From: Clostridium gasigenes
Lineage (GTDB): Bacteria; Bacillota; Clostridia; Clostridiales; Clostridiaceae
Assembly: GCF_900104115.1 (NCBI RefSeq)
Contig: NZ_FNJM01000008.1
Location: 1 to 64,000, forward strand
Length of the DNA: 64,000 bases
Reading direction: 5' to 3'
The number at the start of each line of letters is the position of its first letter. Positions within the stretch are counted from its first letter, which is position 1. This document shows, in pieces, positions 26,097 to 35,399 of the stretch. The notes beneath the pieces were generated by a model, which saw nothing but the letters and a program-made list of their open reading frames with translations, was not told where the DNA came from and made no database searches. The position numbers and the translations under genes are program-made.

Positions 26097-26835
26097 CCTT
26101 ATAAAGAGTGCAGTAGCAACTATAGGAAATAATCAAATAATTGCTACTAAGTACATTAATAAAACTTTAAGAGAAGAAAAACAAAAGCAAGAAGAGGTTA
26201 TAGATGTTGACTCCATAATACAGAGTTATGAAAATATTGGTGTAGGAATTGTTAAAAACGCTAAAAAAGAGGCAGAAGTAATAGTTTTAAAATCCTTAGA
26301 AGAAGCAGCTATAGCTGAAAGAGTTGCTTATGATAGTGGATATGCAAATGGTACTGGAAATGGATATGAGGATGGTTATAAAAAGGGCTATGAAAAATCT
26401 TTAATGGATACAGAGGATAAGGTTAAAAAAGATATAGAAAAAGCAGAAAGTATTTTAGCCTTAGCCGCTTGTGATTATGAAAACTATATGAGTGAAAAAA
26501 GAAGTGAAATAATTAACCTTGCCTTAGAAATGGCTAAAGTAATTTCAGGTAAAGAACTTAAATTGTCAGAGGGAATATTACATTTAATAGATCCTATTTT
26601 AGAAAAATCTAAAGGGGAAGAAAATATAGTTATAAAATGTAACCCAGTGCATAGTGAACCTATTAGAGAAAAGTTAAGTTATTGGCAAAAAGCTTATGCA
26701 ATAAAGGGAGAAATATTTATTTTAGAAGATACACTTATGGAACCTGGAAATGCTGAAGTTCAAAAAAAGACAGGTAAGACAATTGTAGGAATGGATATTG
26801 CACTGCAAAAATTAGAAGAACTAATACTTAAATAG
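26080..26835 (+). CDS. fliH: Flagellar assembly protein FliH
   Basis: The export ATPase regulator FliH is a 251-residue acidic, helical protein. Residues about 85-110 hold GxxxG-like repeats (GYANGTGNGYEDGYKKGYE) typical of FliH, followed by a coiled coil and a C-terminal V-ATPase subunit E-like domain. ATG 26080 follows GAGGTGGGG; the upstream TTG at 26059 would add seven residues. It acts with FliI at the cytoplasmic face. Confidence 0.88.
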   Translation: MQSSYNLIKSAVATIGNNQIIATKYINKTLREEKQKQEEVIDVDSIIQSYENIGVGIVKNAKKEAEVIVLKSLEEAAIAERVAYDSGYANGTGNGYEDGYKKGYEKSLMDTEDKVKKDIEKAESILALAACDYENYMSEKRSEIINLALEMAKVISGKELKLSEGILHLIDPILEKSKGEENIVIKCNPVHSEPIREKLSYWQKAYAIKGEIFILEDTLMEPGNAEVQKKTGKTIVGMDIALQKLEELILK

Positions 26836-26851
26836 TATGTTGGAGGAAAAT

Positions 26852-28162
26852 ATGATAAACATAGATTTTGATATGTTAAATAGAAAAATCCAAGAAATAA
26901 ATACAACATACTGTGAAGGCATTGTAAAACAAATTATTGGATTAACTATTGAAGTGCAAGGCATACAAGCTTTTGTAGGAGAGCTTTGTACTATATATAA
27001 TCTAGAAAACAAGCCTGTAAACTGTGAAGTTGTGGGGTTTAGGGAAGATGCTGTTTTGTTAATGCCCCTTGGAGAACTTATAGGAATAGCTCCGGGGTGT
27101 AGAGTAATACCAGAAAAGAGACCTTTAGAAGTTAAGTGTTCAAATGAACTCTTAGGACGGGTTCTTGATGGACTTGGAAATCCTTTAGAGGGAAATGATA
27201 TTTTAAGTGATAAAGCATATCCTTTAGAAAATCAACCTCCAGATCCATTAAAAAGAAAAAGAATAAAAGAAGTATTACCTACAGGTGTAAGAGCTATTGA
27301 TGGCTTTTTGACTTGTGGTGATGGTCAAAGAATAGGTATATTTGCGGGGTCAGGGGTTGGTAAAAGTACAACACTTGGAATGATAGCAAGAGAGGCAAAA
27401 GCAGATATAAATGTAATTGCTTTAATTGGTGAAAGAGGAAGAGAGGTTCTTGAGTTTATTGAAAAAGATTTAGGACCAGAAGGTATGAAAAGATCAGTTG
27501 TAGTTTGTGCAACTTCAGATAAACCGGCTCTTGTAAGAATAAAAGGTGCATTAACAGCAACAGCTATAGCAGAATATTTTAGAGACCAAGGTAAGAAAGT
27601 TATTTTAATGATGGATTCTGTTACAAGGTTTGCTATGGCTCAAAGAGAAGTTGGACTTGCTATTGGTGAACCTCCAGCTCAAAAAGGATATACACCTTCA
27701 GTTTTTGCAATGTTACCTAAGTTAATGGAAAGAGCAGGGACCTCAGACAAGGGATCAATTACAGGCTTTTATACAGTTCTTGTTGATGGTGATGATTTTA
27801 ATGAACCTATTGCAGATGCGGTAAGAGGTATTTTGGATGGACATATTGTGTTATCAAGAGCACTTGCCCATAAAAACCATTATCCAGCAATTGATATTCT
27901 AAATAGTGTAAGTAGACTTATGTCTTCAATTACGGATAATGATCATAAAGAATCAGCATCAATAGCAAGAGATTTACTTGCAACTTATAAAGAATCAGAG
28001 GATTTAATTAACCTGGGAGCTTATGTAAGAGGTAGCAATAAAAAAATTGATTTATCTATAGAATATCATGATGCTTTAGAAAATTATTTGAAGCAGAGTG
28101 TTGAAGAAAAATCAGAATTTGAAGACTCAGTAGGAAATTTAATATCGCTATTTAATAGATAG
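26852..28162 (+). CDS. fliI: Flagellar export ATPase FliI
   Basis: A 436-residue F1-beta-like ATPase of type III flagellar export. Walker A GSGVGKST lies at about 167-174, and Walker B is VILMMDSVTRFAMAQREVG. PPAQKGYTPSVFAMLP is the family-specific stretch. ATG 26852 follows GGAGGAAAAT; an ATG at 26837 precedes that ribosome site. The N-terminal region is normal for FliI. Confidence 0.95.
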   Translation: MINIDFDMLNRKIQEINTTYCEGIVKQIIGLTIEVQGIQAFVGELCTIYNLENKPVNCEVVGFREDAVLLMPLGELIGIAPGCRVIPEKRPLEVKCSNELLGRVLDGLGNPLEGNDILSDKAYPLENQPPDPLKRKRIKEVLPTGVRAIDGFLTCGDGQRIGIFAGSGVGKSTTLGMIAREAKADINVIALIGERGREVLEFIEKDLGPEGMKRSVVVCATSDKPALVRIKGALTATAIAEYFRDQGKKVILMMDSVTRFAMAQREVGLAIGEPPAQKGYTPSVFAMLPKLMERAGTSDKGSITGFYTVLVDGDDFNEPIADAVRGILDGHIVLSRALAHKNHYPAIDILNSVSRLMSSITDNDHKESASIARDLLATYKESEDLINLGAYVRGSNKKIDLSIEYHDALENYLKQSVEEKSEFEDSVGNLISLFNR

Positions 28163-28176
28163 AAAGAAGGGGTAAT

Positions 28177-28662
28177 ATGCCAAAAGGGTTTAAATTTGGT
28201 TTAGAAAAACTTCTAGAAATAAGAGGTAAACAAGAAGAGGAAAGTAAAAGAAAATTTACCCAAAGTCAAAGAGAAACTAAAAAAACTGAAATTAGGTTAA
28301 ATGACTTAAATGATAATTATAAAAAATATAATGGCATAAATAAAGGTGAAACCTTAGTTTATCAAAAAATTAAAAAGAACTATTTGTTTGCTATTAATAA
28401 GGGAATAGATGAAACAGAAAAAGAACTGAAGCTTAGAGAGCGAGAGTTAGATTTCAGAAGAGAAGACTTAAAAAAGAAGCAAATAGAAAGAAAAACAGTT
28501 GATATTCTTAAAGAAAATCAGTTGATATCATATAACAAGGAGCAAAACAGAATTGAACAAATAAATAATGATGAATTTGCTCTTTATGCATATATGAGAA
28601 ATCAGGCAGCTTCAAAGAAAATAATAGAGATGTCCAAGGGGAGGGAGGTGAAAAATAGATGA
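28177..28662 (+). CDS. fliJ: Flagellar export chaperone FliJ
   Basis: A 161-residue, strongly charged coiled-coil protein beginning GFKFGLEKLLEIRGKQEEE, the FliJ hallmark. It sits between fliI and fliK, as in other Firmicutes. Its stop overlaps the fliK start (ATGA). Identification rests on the N-terminal motif and position, since coiled coils are poorly conserved. Confidence 0.88.
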   Translation: MPKGFKFGLEKLLEIRGKQEEESKRKFTQSQRETKKTEIRLNDLNDNYKKYNGINKGETLVYQKIKKNYLFAINKGIDETEKELKLRERELDFRREDLKKKQIERKTVDILKENQLISYNKEQNRIEQINNDEFALYAYMRNQAASKKIIEMSKGREVKNR

Positions 28663-30236
28663 TAGATAACAAATTTAGTTTAAACATACCTACTAAAGAG
28701 CCAACTCAAAATATTTCGAAAAGTAATAATGTAGAAAAAATAACTACAGATAATAATTTCAAAAAGATTTTAAATAAAAAAACAGAAAAACCTACTAATG
28801 ATGAAAATAGATCAAATAATAGTTTGAATAAAAAAGAATTTATAAATAGCAATGATGTTAAAGTAACAGAAGATTCTAAGGTTAAAGAGACTGTTAAAGA
28901 AGTAGTTGAAATTATTAGTAATGAAGAAAATTTCCAAGGAAATAAATTTGAAGGCCAAATACTTGAAGAAGTAGTAGCTCTTTTAAATCAAATTTTAAAT
29001 TCACCAGAGATTAAAAGTTTATTACCAGTAAAACTTGAAGATCCAATGCTTATGCAAAGTAGTATTGCAGAAGTTAATAATAAAGAGATTCCTTTGTTAA
29101 ATAATATTGATACTCAAGTTGATATGGAAGTAATAAAAAATAATAATCTTACTAAAGAGGCTTTGAATTTAACAAATACTATTTTAGAGACTTTAAATTC
29201 AAAAAAAATTGATGGAGTTTTATCTACTAATCAAATGCAAGAATTTAAAACAGCTTTAGAAGGCTTAACTGAAAACTTGTTTAATAAGGTAGATATAGTA
29301 CCAAAAACAATTACTAAGCAAGGAATTGAAACTAAGGAAATTAAAGTAGCTAAGCAAAATAGTACGGTGGATATTTCTATGGTTAATACTATTGACAATG
29401 AAGCTAAGAGCGAAGTTGAAAGTATAGTAACAAATATAAAAACAATCTTAGGAACTGAAAAAATTGAAGATAGATCAATAGTAACTAAGGGGTTTATAGA
29501 TGTTAAGCAAAGTAGTAATGTAGATACTTCTACTGATAATACTATTGAAAGTGAAGTTAAGAGTGTATTAGCAGATTTAAAAGCAACTTTAGATCCTAAA
29601 AGATTTAGCGAAGTTAAAGATAATGGTGTAGTTGATAAATCGTTATTAGAAGTAGAAGAACTAAAGACTGAAGTTTCTAAAGAAGATAAGCTTCTTGCAA
29701 AAATATTAGGTGGAAATGAAAATGCAGGCTTAAATAATCAAAATACTTTAATAAACAGATTAAATGTTAAATCCAACGAAGTTATTAAAGAGCCAATGGT
29801 TGTAAGTAAAGAGACTATAGATACAGATATAATTAAAAATGTTAAGTTTATGATGAAAAATGCTGTAGCAGAATTGAAAGTTAAAATTTATCCAAAAGAA
29901 CTTGGAGAAATGACAATAAAATTACTTTCTGAAGAGGGGATTTTAAAAGCTGATATTAAAGCTATATCAAAAGAAACATATAACTTATTAAATTCTAATC
30001 TTAATGAGATTAAAAAGAGTTTAGAGCAACAAAATATTAAAATACATGAAGTAAATATTGGACTATATAGTGATGATCCTACATATCACGGTGGAGAAAG
30101 TAGTCAAGATGAATTGTTTAAGAATAATCAAAATAAACAAGGTAGAAATTCATCTAAGGAATCAGGATTTTTTACAGAGGATTTACAAGAGGATGAAAAG
30201 TTATATGATGATAGTAGTGTAAATTTATTAGTGTAA
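28659..30236 (+). CDS. fliK: Flagellar hook-length control protein FliK
   Basis: FliK is an exported ruler that stops hook growth. Its 525 residues have a long low-complexity N-terminal part rich in Asn, Lys and Glu. The C-terminal FliK domain (about 395-470) contains AELKVKIYPKELGEMTIKL and INLHEVNIG-like ending (KIHEVNIG). Residues about 222-315 contain a diverged duplication (VAKQNSTVDIS and VKQSSNVDTS units). GGGAGGGAGGTG precedes the ATG. Confidence 0.9.
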   Translation: MIDNKFSLNIPTKEPTQNISKSNNVEKITTDNNFKKILNKKTEKPTNDENRSNNSLNKKEFINSNDVKVTEDSKVKETVKEVVEIISNEENFQGNKFEGQILEEVVALLNQILNSPEIKSLLPVKLEDPMLMQSSIAEVNNKEIPLLNNIDTQVDMEVIKNNNLTKEALNLTNTILETLNSKKIDGVLSTNQMQEFKTALEGLTENLFNKVDIVPKTITKQGIETKEIKVAKQNSTVDISMVNTIDNEAKSEVESIVTNIKTILGTEKIEDRSIVTKGFIDVKQSSNVDTSTDNTIESEVKSVLADLKATLDPKRFSEVKDNGVVDKSLLEVEELKTEVSKEDKLLAKILGGNENAGLNNQNTLINRLNVKSNEVIKEPMVVSKETIDTDIIKNVKFMMKNAVAELKVKIYPKELGEMTIKLLSEEGILKADIKAISKETYNLLNSNLNEIKKSLEQQNIKIHEVNIGLYSDDPTYHGGESSQDELFKNNQNKQGRNSSKESGFFTEDLQEDEKLYDDSSVNLLV

Positions 30237-30248
30237 GGAGTGAAAACT

Positions 30249-31001
30249 ATGGCAGATATAAATGTAAATAAGAAAACTATGACAGATTTAACTATAAATA
30301 ATTATACAGGTGAAAGAGCAACAGAAAAAGGAACTAAAATTATGAAACCCGGGCAAGATATGGATAAAAATGCTTTTTTGAAAATATTATCAGCAGAATT
30401 ATCTAATATGGATCCTATGGGAGACAATGATTCAACAAAATATGTTACTCAAATGGCACAATTTTCATCAATGGAGCAAATGAATAATCTAAACACTACA
30501 ATGACTAATTATACAGCCCATGATTTAGCTGGAAAAGGTGTTACCATGAAGGCTGTTGATAATGAAGGTAAACCATATACAGGAGTAGTTAGAGCTGTTA
30601 CTACTACAGCTGGGAAGACTACTATTTCAGTAGAAGTTAATGTAAATGGTAAAAATGAGATTAAGCCTTTTGATATTGCTGATGTTGTAACAGTTTTAGA
30701 TGTACCAGATTATACCCTTCCTCCAATTACTAATATGAATGGAAATATGTCTTTCTTAGTGGCAACAGCATTTATTGGTAAGAATGTTGAACTAAGTGAA
30801 AAAGATAAAGATGAGAAAAACTTAAAGGGCACTGTTTTAGGTGTTGTTAAAGATGATGGTGTTATAAAGGTTAGAATTAAATTAGAGGGTACAGATGAAA
30901 TTAAAGAATTTACTTATGATAAGGTTATTAAAGTATCAGAAAAGGGGGACGAAGTACCAGAGACTCCAGATACAGAAACACCTAAAGAAGAAAGTGTTTA
31001 A
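30249..31001 (+). CDS. flgD: Flagellar hook assembly (scaffold) protein FlgD
   Basis: FlgD caps the growing hook. The 250-residue protein has the FlgD N-terminal signature DMDKNAFLKILSAELSNMDP and QMAQFSSMEQMNNL (about 35-85), then two beta-rich halves and an acidic tail. ATG 30249 lies eight bases after AAGGAG; the GTG at 30240 overlaps that site. Confidence 0.93.
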   Translation: MADINVNKKTMTDLTINNYTGERATEKGTKIMKPGQDMDKNAFLKILSAELSNMDPMGDNDSTKYVTQMAQFSSMEQMNNLNTTMTNYTAHDLAGKGVTMKAVDNEGKPYTGVVRAVTTTAGKTTISVEVNVNGKNEIKPFDIADVVTVLDVPDYTLPPITNMNGNMSFLVATAFIGKNVELSEKDKDEKNLKGTVLGVVKDDGVIKVRIKLEGTDEIKEFTYDKVIKVSEKGDEVPETPDTETPKEESV

Positions 31002-31030
31002 TTAATTAAATTAAAGACAGGTGAGTTTTA

Positions 31031-31420
31031 ATGGGATTTAGAATAGTTGATGGAAGGGCTTATCCAGTAGGAAATTTTCCGAATGTTAGTGCAGGAAATG
31101 CCATAAATCAAAATAAGCTGAAAAATAGTAATAGATTTAAAGATATATTAGATAAAACCATAGAAAAAAATAGGGGATATACTCTTTCAAAACATGCAGC
31201 AGATAGGTTAAAGGAGATAAACTTTAATGAGCAAGACATGGATGCTATAGGAAAAGGATTTAAAATAGCAGAAGCTAAAGGTGCGAAAAATTCTGTGATA
31301 ATGTATAAAGATGTAGCTTTAATAGCTAGTATTGAAAATAAGACAATTATTACAGCAGTTGAAAAAGAAAGAGCTAAGGAAAATATATTTACCAATATAG
31401 ATAGTGTAGTTATTTTATAG
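31031..31420 (+). CDS. Flagellar operon protein (TIGR02530 type)
   Basis: A 129-residue protein found between flgD and flgE in many Firmicutes; its function is unknown. The C-terminal core LSKHAADRLKEINFN and GFKIAEAKGAKNSVIMYKD is the family hallmark, and the N-terminal 40 residues are flexible. AGGTGA precedes the ATG. Confidence 0.85.
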   Translation: MGFRIVDGRAYPVGNFPNVSAGNAINQNKLKNSNRFKDILDKTIEKNRGYTLSKHAADRLKEINFNEQDMDAIGKGFKIAEAKGAKNSVIMYKDVALIASIENKTIITAVEKERAKENIFTNIDSVVIL

Positions 31421-31500
31421 GCTGGACCAGAAATGGAGGCTATTGCCTTGTGGAAAGATAGAAGCAAGGTATTTTTAAAAAAGGGTGGAGGTCAAATTTT

Positions 31501-34188
31501 ATGTTAAGATCAATGTATTCAGGAATAAGTGGAATGAAGGTTAACCAAGTAAAATTAGATGTTATAGGAAATAATATATCAAATGTAGGTACTACTTCCT
31601 TTAAGTCATCAAGAGCAAGATTTAGTGATATGCTAAGTCAAAATGTTTCAGATGCAATGGCACCTGGAAATAATAAAGGTGGGGTAAATGCAAGTCAAGT
31701 AGGACTTGGAGTTCAACTTGCAAGTATTGATTCAGTAATGACTCAAGGTATGATGCAACCAACTGGAAGGTCATTAGATGTAGCCATAGATGGTTCTGGA
31801 TTCTTTATGGTAAGTAAGGGACCTGCAATAAATGATGGGGTTTTAGAAGTAAATCATAGAGCTGGGGCACATGGACTAACTTCACAATCACTTGCAAATG
31901 GAAATACAGAGATTATGTATTCAAGAGATGGATCATTTATATTAGATGAAGGTGGTAATCTTTTAACTGGTGACGGATTCAGAGTTATGGGATATTCATT
32001 AACAAATGATGATAGCTCAATGGAAGCTACAGCAAAGAAACCAAACGACGTATCAACAGCAGGACTAGATTTTAAATTCGGACCTGGGTCACAATTAAAT
32101 GGTTATAAAGTTGTTTTAGGAGCTGTAGGACCTGGAACGGTAACAACTTCAGATGTTGATAAAACTCAAAAACTTATTGTTGTAAATGGAGATTTTTCAA
32201 CTGTAAATGGATTGACAACAGCACAAGTAGAATCAGCTATAAATAAAGGACTTTCATCAGCTGGAATATCACAACAAGTGTTTGTATCAGGTAAACCTAT
32301 AAATATAGCGGATTTATCATCAGAAGGTGTTAAGGGAGGAGCAGATGCAACTTCACCTAATGCAGTTACAATTGGTGGGTTCACACTTCAATTAAGTGAA
32401 GGTAGTGGATTAAATGGTTATACTTTTCAAATAGGAGAAGTTGGTAAAGGAACAGATTTAAAAGTTAATTTGGATCCAGATACAAAAAAAATTAAAATAG
32501 ATGGTGATTTTGTAGGCGGAAATGTATCTGCTAAGAATTTACAAGAAAAGATAAATGCAGAAATTAAAGGTAAAGGTTATAAACAGCAAGTTTTAAATAT
32601 TGGTGGTAGTGCTATGAACTTAGCAAATATTACAGGTAAAACAGATATAAGTGGAACTATAGCAGCACCTCCAACAGGAGCTTTAGTAGATAAAGATGGT
32701 AAAGTAGTAATTGAACCATTAGCAGGTTTGAACTTTACATTTGGTAACGGAAAAGACCTAAATGGATATACAATTAGTGCACAACAAGTTGATGGACCAA
32801 CAGAAGTGCTAATAAATAAAGAAGGACCATCTATTATTATTAAGGGGAACTTTTCATCAGTTGATTCTACAAAAGTACCTACATCAGCAGATATAGATGC
32901 TAAGATGAAGACTGCATTAAAAAATGCTAGTATTAAAACTACAATAACTGTTAGTGGAGCAGTTGTGAATAATATTAGTAGTAAAATAAAAATTGCTGGA
33001 GGAACTGATAATAAGGCTCCTAAAGAAATTAATGTAGGTGGATTTAAATTTGAGTTACCAGAAGGAACTGAATTTAATGGTATTGAAATTGAAATAGGAG
33101 ATACAAGAGCATCTGTGCCTGGTGCTGAAGTTACTCTACAAGATCCAACTAAACCAATTGCTGCAGATAATAGACCTGCAAAAATTGTTTTGTCAGGTGA
33201 CTTTGCTTCATATCCAGGAACTAGTGCAGTGGAGATTGAAAATGCAATAAATGCAGCATTAAAAACTAAAGGAGTAGCAATTACAGCTGATTATAAAATA
33301 AAGGTAGGTGGAACTGCTAAGATTTATTCAGGATTAACTGCAGATGCAATTGAGGGTGGTGGAGAGCTAATGACAGCAACAGCTCTTGAGCTCGGTTCAA
33401 TGCAATTCGCATTTACACCAGGTGGATCTTTAAATGGATATAAAATTCAAATTGGTAAAATAACAGCAGGAACAAAATCAGATACTGAAATAGATGAAAA
33501 AAATAAGACAATTACAATTAATGGAGATTTCACTACAGCTGGAGCAATGACAATAGATGCAGCTCAAAACTCAATTAACAAAGCTCTTCAAAACAAAGGA
33601 ATTAATCAATCAATAATGGTGACAGGTAAAACTATGGAAATTGGTGGAACCGAATCAGGACTTACTCTTGGTGGTACACCAATACAAAGTTTAGGAACAG
33701 ATGGATTGTTAAATTTTGTTGATGGAACTAAAACACTTAAAGCTTATGACGGACAATTAAAAACTATGAAAATACCAGATAAGGTAAGAATACCAGGAAC
33801 AGATTTAGAGCTCAGAGTTAAAACTTATACAATTGATAGTACAGGAATAATAAATGGAGTATTAGAAGATGGTAGAGTTGCAGCACTTGGACAAATTGGA
33901 ATGGCAAATTTTAAAAATCCAGAAGGATTAGCAAAACTTGGTGGTAATCTTTATTCATCATCAGTTAACTCCGGTGATGCTATAATTAAAAGTGGTATAG
34001 GAACTCTTGGAGATGATAACTCAAAGGGATATGGGGCTAATTTGCAAGGAATGCTTGAAATGTCAAATGTAGATTTAGCAGAGCAATTTACTGATATGAT
34101 AATCTCAACTAGAGCATTCCAAGCCGCAGGTAAAATGATAACAACAGGAGACGAAATATTACAAGATATTATTAACTTAAAGAGATAG
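31501..34188 (+). CDS. flgE: Flagellar hook protein FlgE, enlarged with tandem repeats
   Basis: At 895 residues this is about twice the size of most FlgE proteins. The N-terminal MLRSMYSGISGMKVNQVKLD, NNISNVGTTSFKSSR and the C-terminal SNVDLAEQFTDMIISTRAFQAAGK with DEILQDIINLKR are canonical D0/D1 parts. Between residues about 188 and 722 lie five related units, each opening with a G-[F/M]-x-F-x(5)-G-x-x-[L/F]-N-G motif, and spaced 103, 118, 103 and 119 residues apart. They should form extra surface domains on the hook. GGTGGAGG precedes the ATG. Confidence 0.95.
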   Translation: MLRSMYSGISGMKVNQVKLDVIGNNISNVGTTSFKSSRARFSDMLSQNVSDAMAPGNNKGGVNASQVGLGVQLASIDSVMTQGMMQPTGRSLDVAIDGSGFFMVSKGPAINDGVLEVNHRAGAHGLTSQSLANGNTEIMYSRDGSFILDEGGNLLTGDGFRVMGYSLTNDDSSMEATAKKPNDVSTAGLDFKFGPGSQLNGYKVVLGAVGPGTVTTSDVDKTQKLIVVNGDFSTVNGLTTAQVESAINKGLSSAGISQQVFVSGKPINIADLSSEGVKGGADATSPNAVTIGGFTLQLSEGSGLNGYTFQIGEVGKGTDLKVNLDPDTKKIKIDGDFVGGNVSAKNLQEKINAEIKGKGYKQQVLNIGGSAMNLANITGKTDISGTIAAPPTGALVDKDGKVVIEPLAGLNFTFGNGKDLNGYTISAQQVDGPTEVLINKEGPSIIIKGNFSSVDSTKVPTSADIDAKMKTALKNASIKTTITVSGAVVNNISSKIKIAGGTDNKAPKEINVGGFKFELPEGTEFNGIEIEIGDTRASVPGAEVTLQDPTKPIAADNRPAKIVLSGDFASYPGTSAVEIENAINAALKTKGVAITADYKIKVGGTAKIYSGLTADAIEGGGELMTATALELGSMQFAFTPGGSLNGYKIQIGKITAGTKSDTEIDEKNKTITINGDFTTAGAMTIDAAQNSINKALQNKGINQSIMVTGKTMEIGGTESGLTLGGTPIQSLGTDGLLNFVDGTKTLKAYDGQLKTMKIPDKVRIPGTDLELRVKTYTIDSTGIINGVLEDGRVAALGQIGMANFKNPEGLAKLGGNLYSSSVNSGDAIIKSGIGTLGDDNSKGYGANLQGMLEMSNVDLAEQFTDMIISTRAFQAAGKMITTGDEILQDIINLKR
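32062..33666 (+). repeat. Coding tandem repeats within flgE
   Basis: Five units begin near 32062, 32371, 32725, 33034 and 33391. The alternating spacing (309, 354, 309, 357 bp) suggests a super-repeat of about 664 bp present two and a half times. Shared positions include LNGY/FNG, VxxGT, GDF and AIN/INKGL. DNA identity is low, so the duplication is old or under diversifying selection. Confidence 0.75.
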
Positions 34189-34207
34189 TTTTTAATTAGT
34201 AGAAAAT

Positions 34208-34273
34208 AAGCTATGGGCAAATGAAAATAGAGTACTAAAGGAAAGTTCGAAAGAACTTTCTGGCCTATAGCTT
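34208..34273 (+). ncRNA. Two-tier RNA stem-loop between flgE and flbD
   Basis: An outer stem (AAGCTAT plus GGC with GCCTATAGCTT) encloses about 22 unpaired bases and an inner perfect 8-bp hairpin, GAAAGTTC with GAACTTTC, capped by a GAAA tetraloop (34241-34260). There is no T tract, so it is not a terminator. It lies in the 193-bp gap within the operon. It could stabilise or process flgE mRNA, or be a ligand-binding RNA of unknown class. No GEMM (c-di-GMP) core was seen. Confidence 0.45.
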
Positions 34274-34381
34274 ATAAATTACTAAATATAAGTATATATT
34301 AAAAAAATAATTAACTTTAGGTAAATATAATATAAAAATGTTTATCTAAACTTAATTAATTTAAAAAAAGGTGGTAAAATT

Positions 34382-34573
34382 ATGATTATTTTAACTGGTA
34401 TGAATAATAAAGAATTTACATTAAATGCAGATCATATAGAGAAAATTGAAGAGATGCCTGAAACTCTAATTACATTAACTAATAGTAAAAAATATATTGT
34501 TTTAGATAGTATTGAAGAAGTAAGAGAAAAGGTAATTAGATATAAAAGCAAAATTATTAATTATAAGTTTTAG
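34382..34573 (+). CDS. flbD: FlbD/SwrD-family protein
   Basis: A 63-residue protein with the FlbD pattern: ILTGMNNKEFTLNADHIEKIEE and the TLITLTNSKKYIV strand. In Bacillus subtilis the homologue SwrD raises motor torque through the stator. It lies directly before motA, as in many Firmicutes. AAAGGTGG precedes the ATG. Confidence 0.9.
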   Translation: MIILTGMNNKEFTLNADHIEKIEEMPETLITLTNSKKYIVLDSIEEVREKVIRYKSKIINYKF

Positions 34574-34586
34574 GAGGAGTTAAGAT

Positions 34587-35399
34587 ATGAAAAAGTTAGA
34601 TAAATTAACGCCAGCAGGAATAGTAATTGGACTTGCATTAATACTTTATGGGATGTTAATGGGTGGAAGTCTAAAAATATTTTGGGACTTGGCATCAGTG
34701 TTTATTACTGTAGGTGGATCTTTTTGTGCTGTTTTAATTGCATACTCAGTAGAAGATATTAAGAAAATACCTAAGTTACTTGGACAATCATTTAAAGAGG
34801 CAGATACCTCAGGTAAAGAAATAATTATGAAGTTTTCAGAGCTTTCAAGAAAGGCTAGAAGAGAAGGGTTATTATCACTAGAAGATGAAATATCCCAAAT
34901 TGATGATAAATTTTTAAAAAAAGGACTTCAAATGGTAGTTGATGGTATTGAACCAGAAACTATAAAGAATATATTAGAACTTGAAATTGGAGAAATGGAA
35001 GATAGGCATTCAAAAAATGCAGGGATTTTTAGTGCTTGGGGTGGTTTTGCACCAGCATTTGGTATGATAGGTACGTTAATAGGACTTATACAAATGATGC
35101 AAAACTTAACTGATGTAACTAGTATAGCAAAAGGGATGGGAGTAGCATTACTTACAACTTTCTATGGAACAATACTGGCTAACCTTTTTTGTGTGCCAAT
35201 TGCAACTGATTTAAAGAGAAAAAGTGCTAAAGAAGTTGGAATAAGAGAAATGATGTTAGAAGGGATTTTATCAATTCAATCTGGTGTTAACCCTAGAATA
35301 GTAGAAGAAAAACTTTTAACATATCTGCAGCCAAAAGTTAGATTAGAATATCAAAATTCAACAGCTGAACTTAATGAAGGAGTTGTAAATAATGGCTAG
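34587..35399 (+). CDS. motA: Flagellar stator protein MotA
   Basis: MotA forms, with MotB, the proton or sodium channel that drives rotation. The 270 residues have four membrane helices (about 9-28, 35-52, 150-170, 182-202) and the large cytoplasmic loop between helices 2 and 3. The AWGGFAPAFGMIGTLIGLI segment near 148-168 is a family hallmark. It overlaps motB by 8 bp. Confidence 0.95.
   Translation: MKKLDKLTPAGIVIGLALILYGMLMGGSLKIFWDLASVFITVGGSFCAVLIAYSVEDIKKIPKLLGQSFKEADTSGKEIIMKFSELSRKARREGLLSLEDEISQIDDKFLKKGLQMVVDGIEPETIKNILELEIGEMEDRHSKNAGIFSAWGGFAPAFGMIGTLIGLIQMMQNLTDVTSIAKGMGVALLTTFYGTILANLFCVPIATDLKRKSAKEVGIREMMLEGILSIQSGVNPRIVEEKLLTYLQPKVRLEYQNSTAELNEGVVNNG

Noticed and set aside
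34208..34273. c-di-GMP-I (GEMM) riboswitch, because of a GGGCAAA and a GAAA tetraloop
   Set aside because: The second conserved strand of the core (GACGCAAAGCC-like) and the receptor helix are missing.
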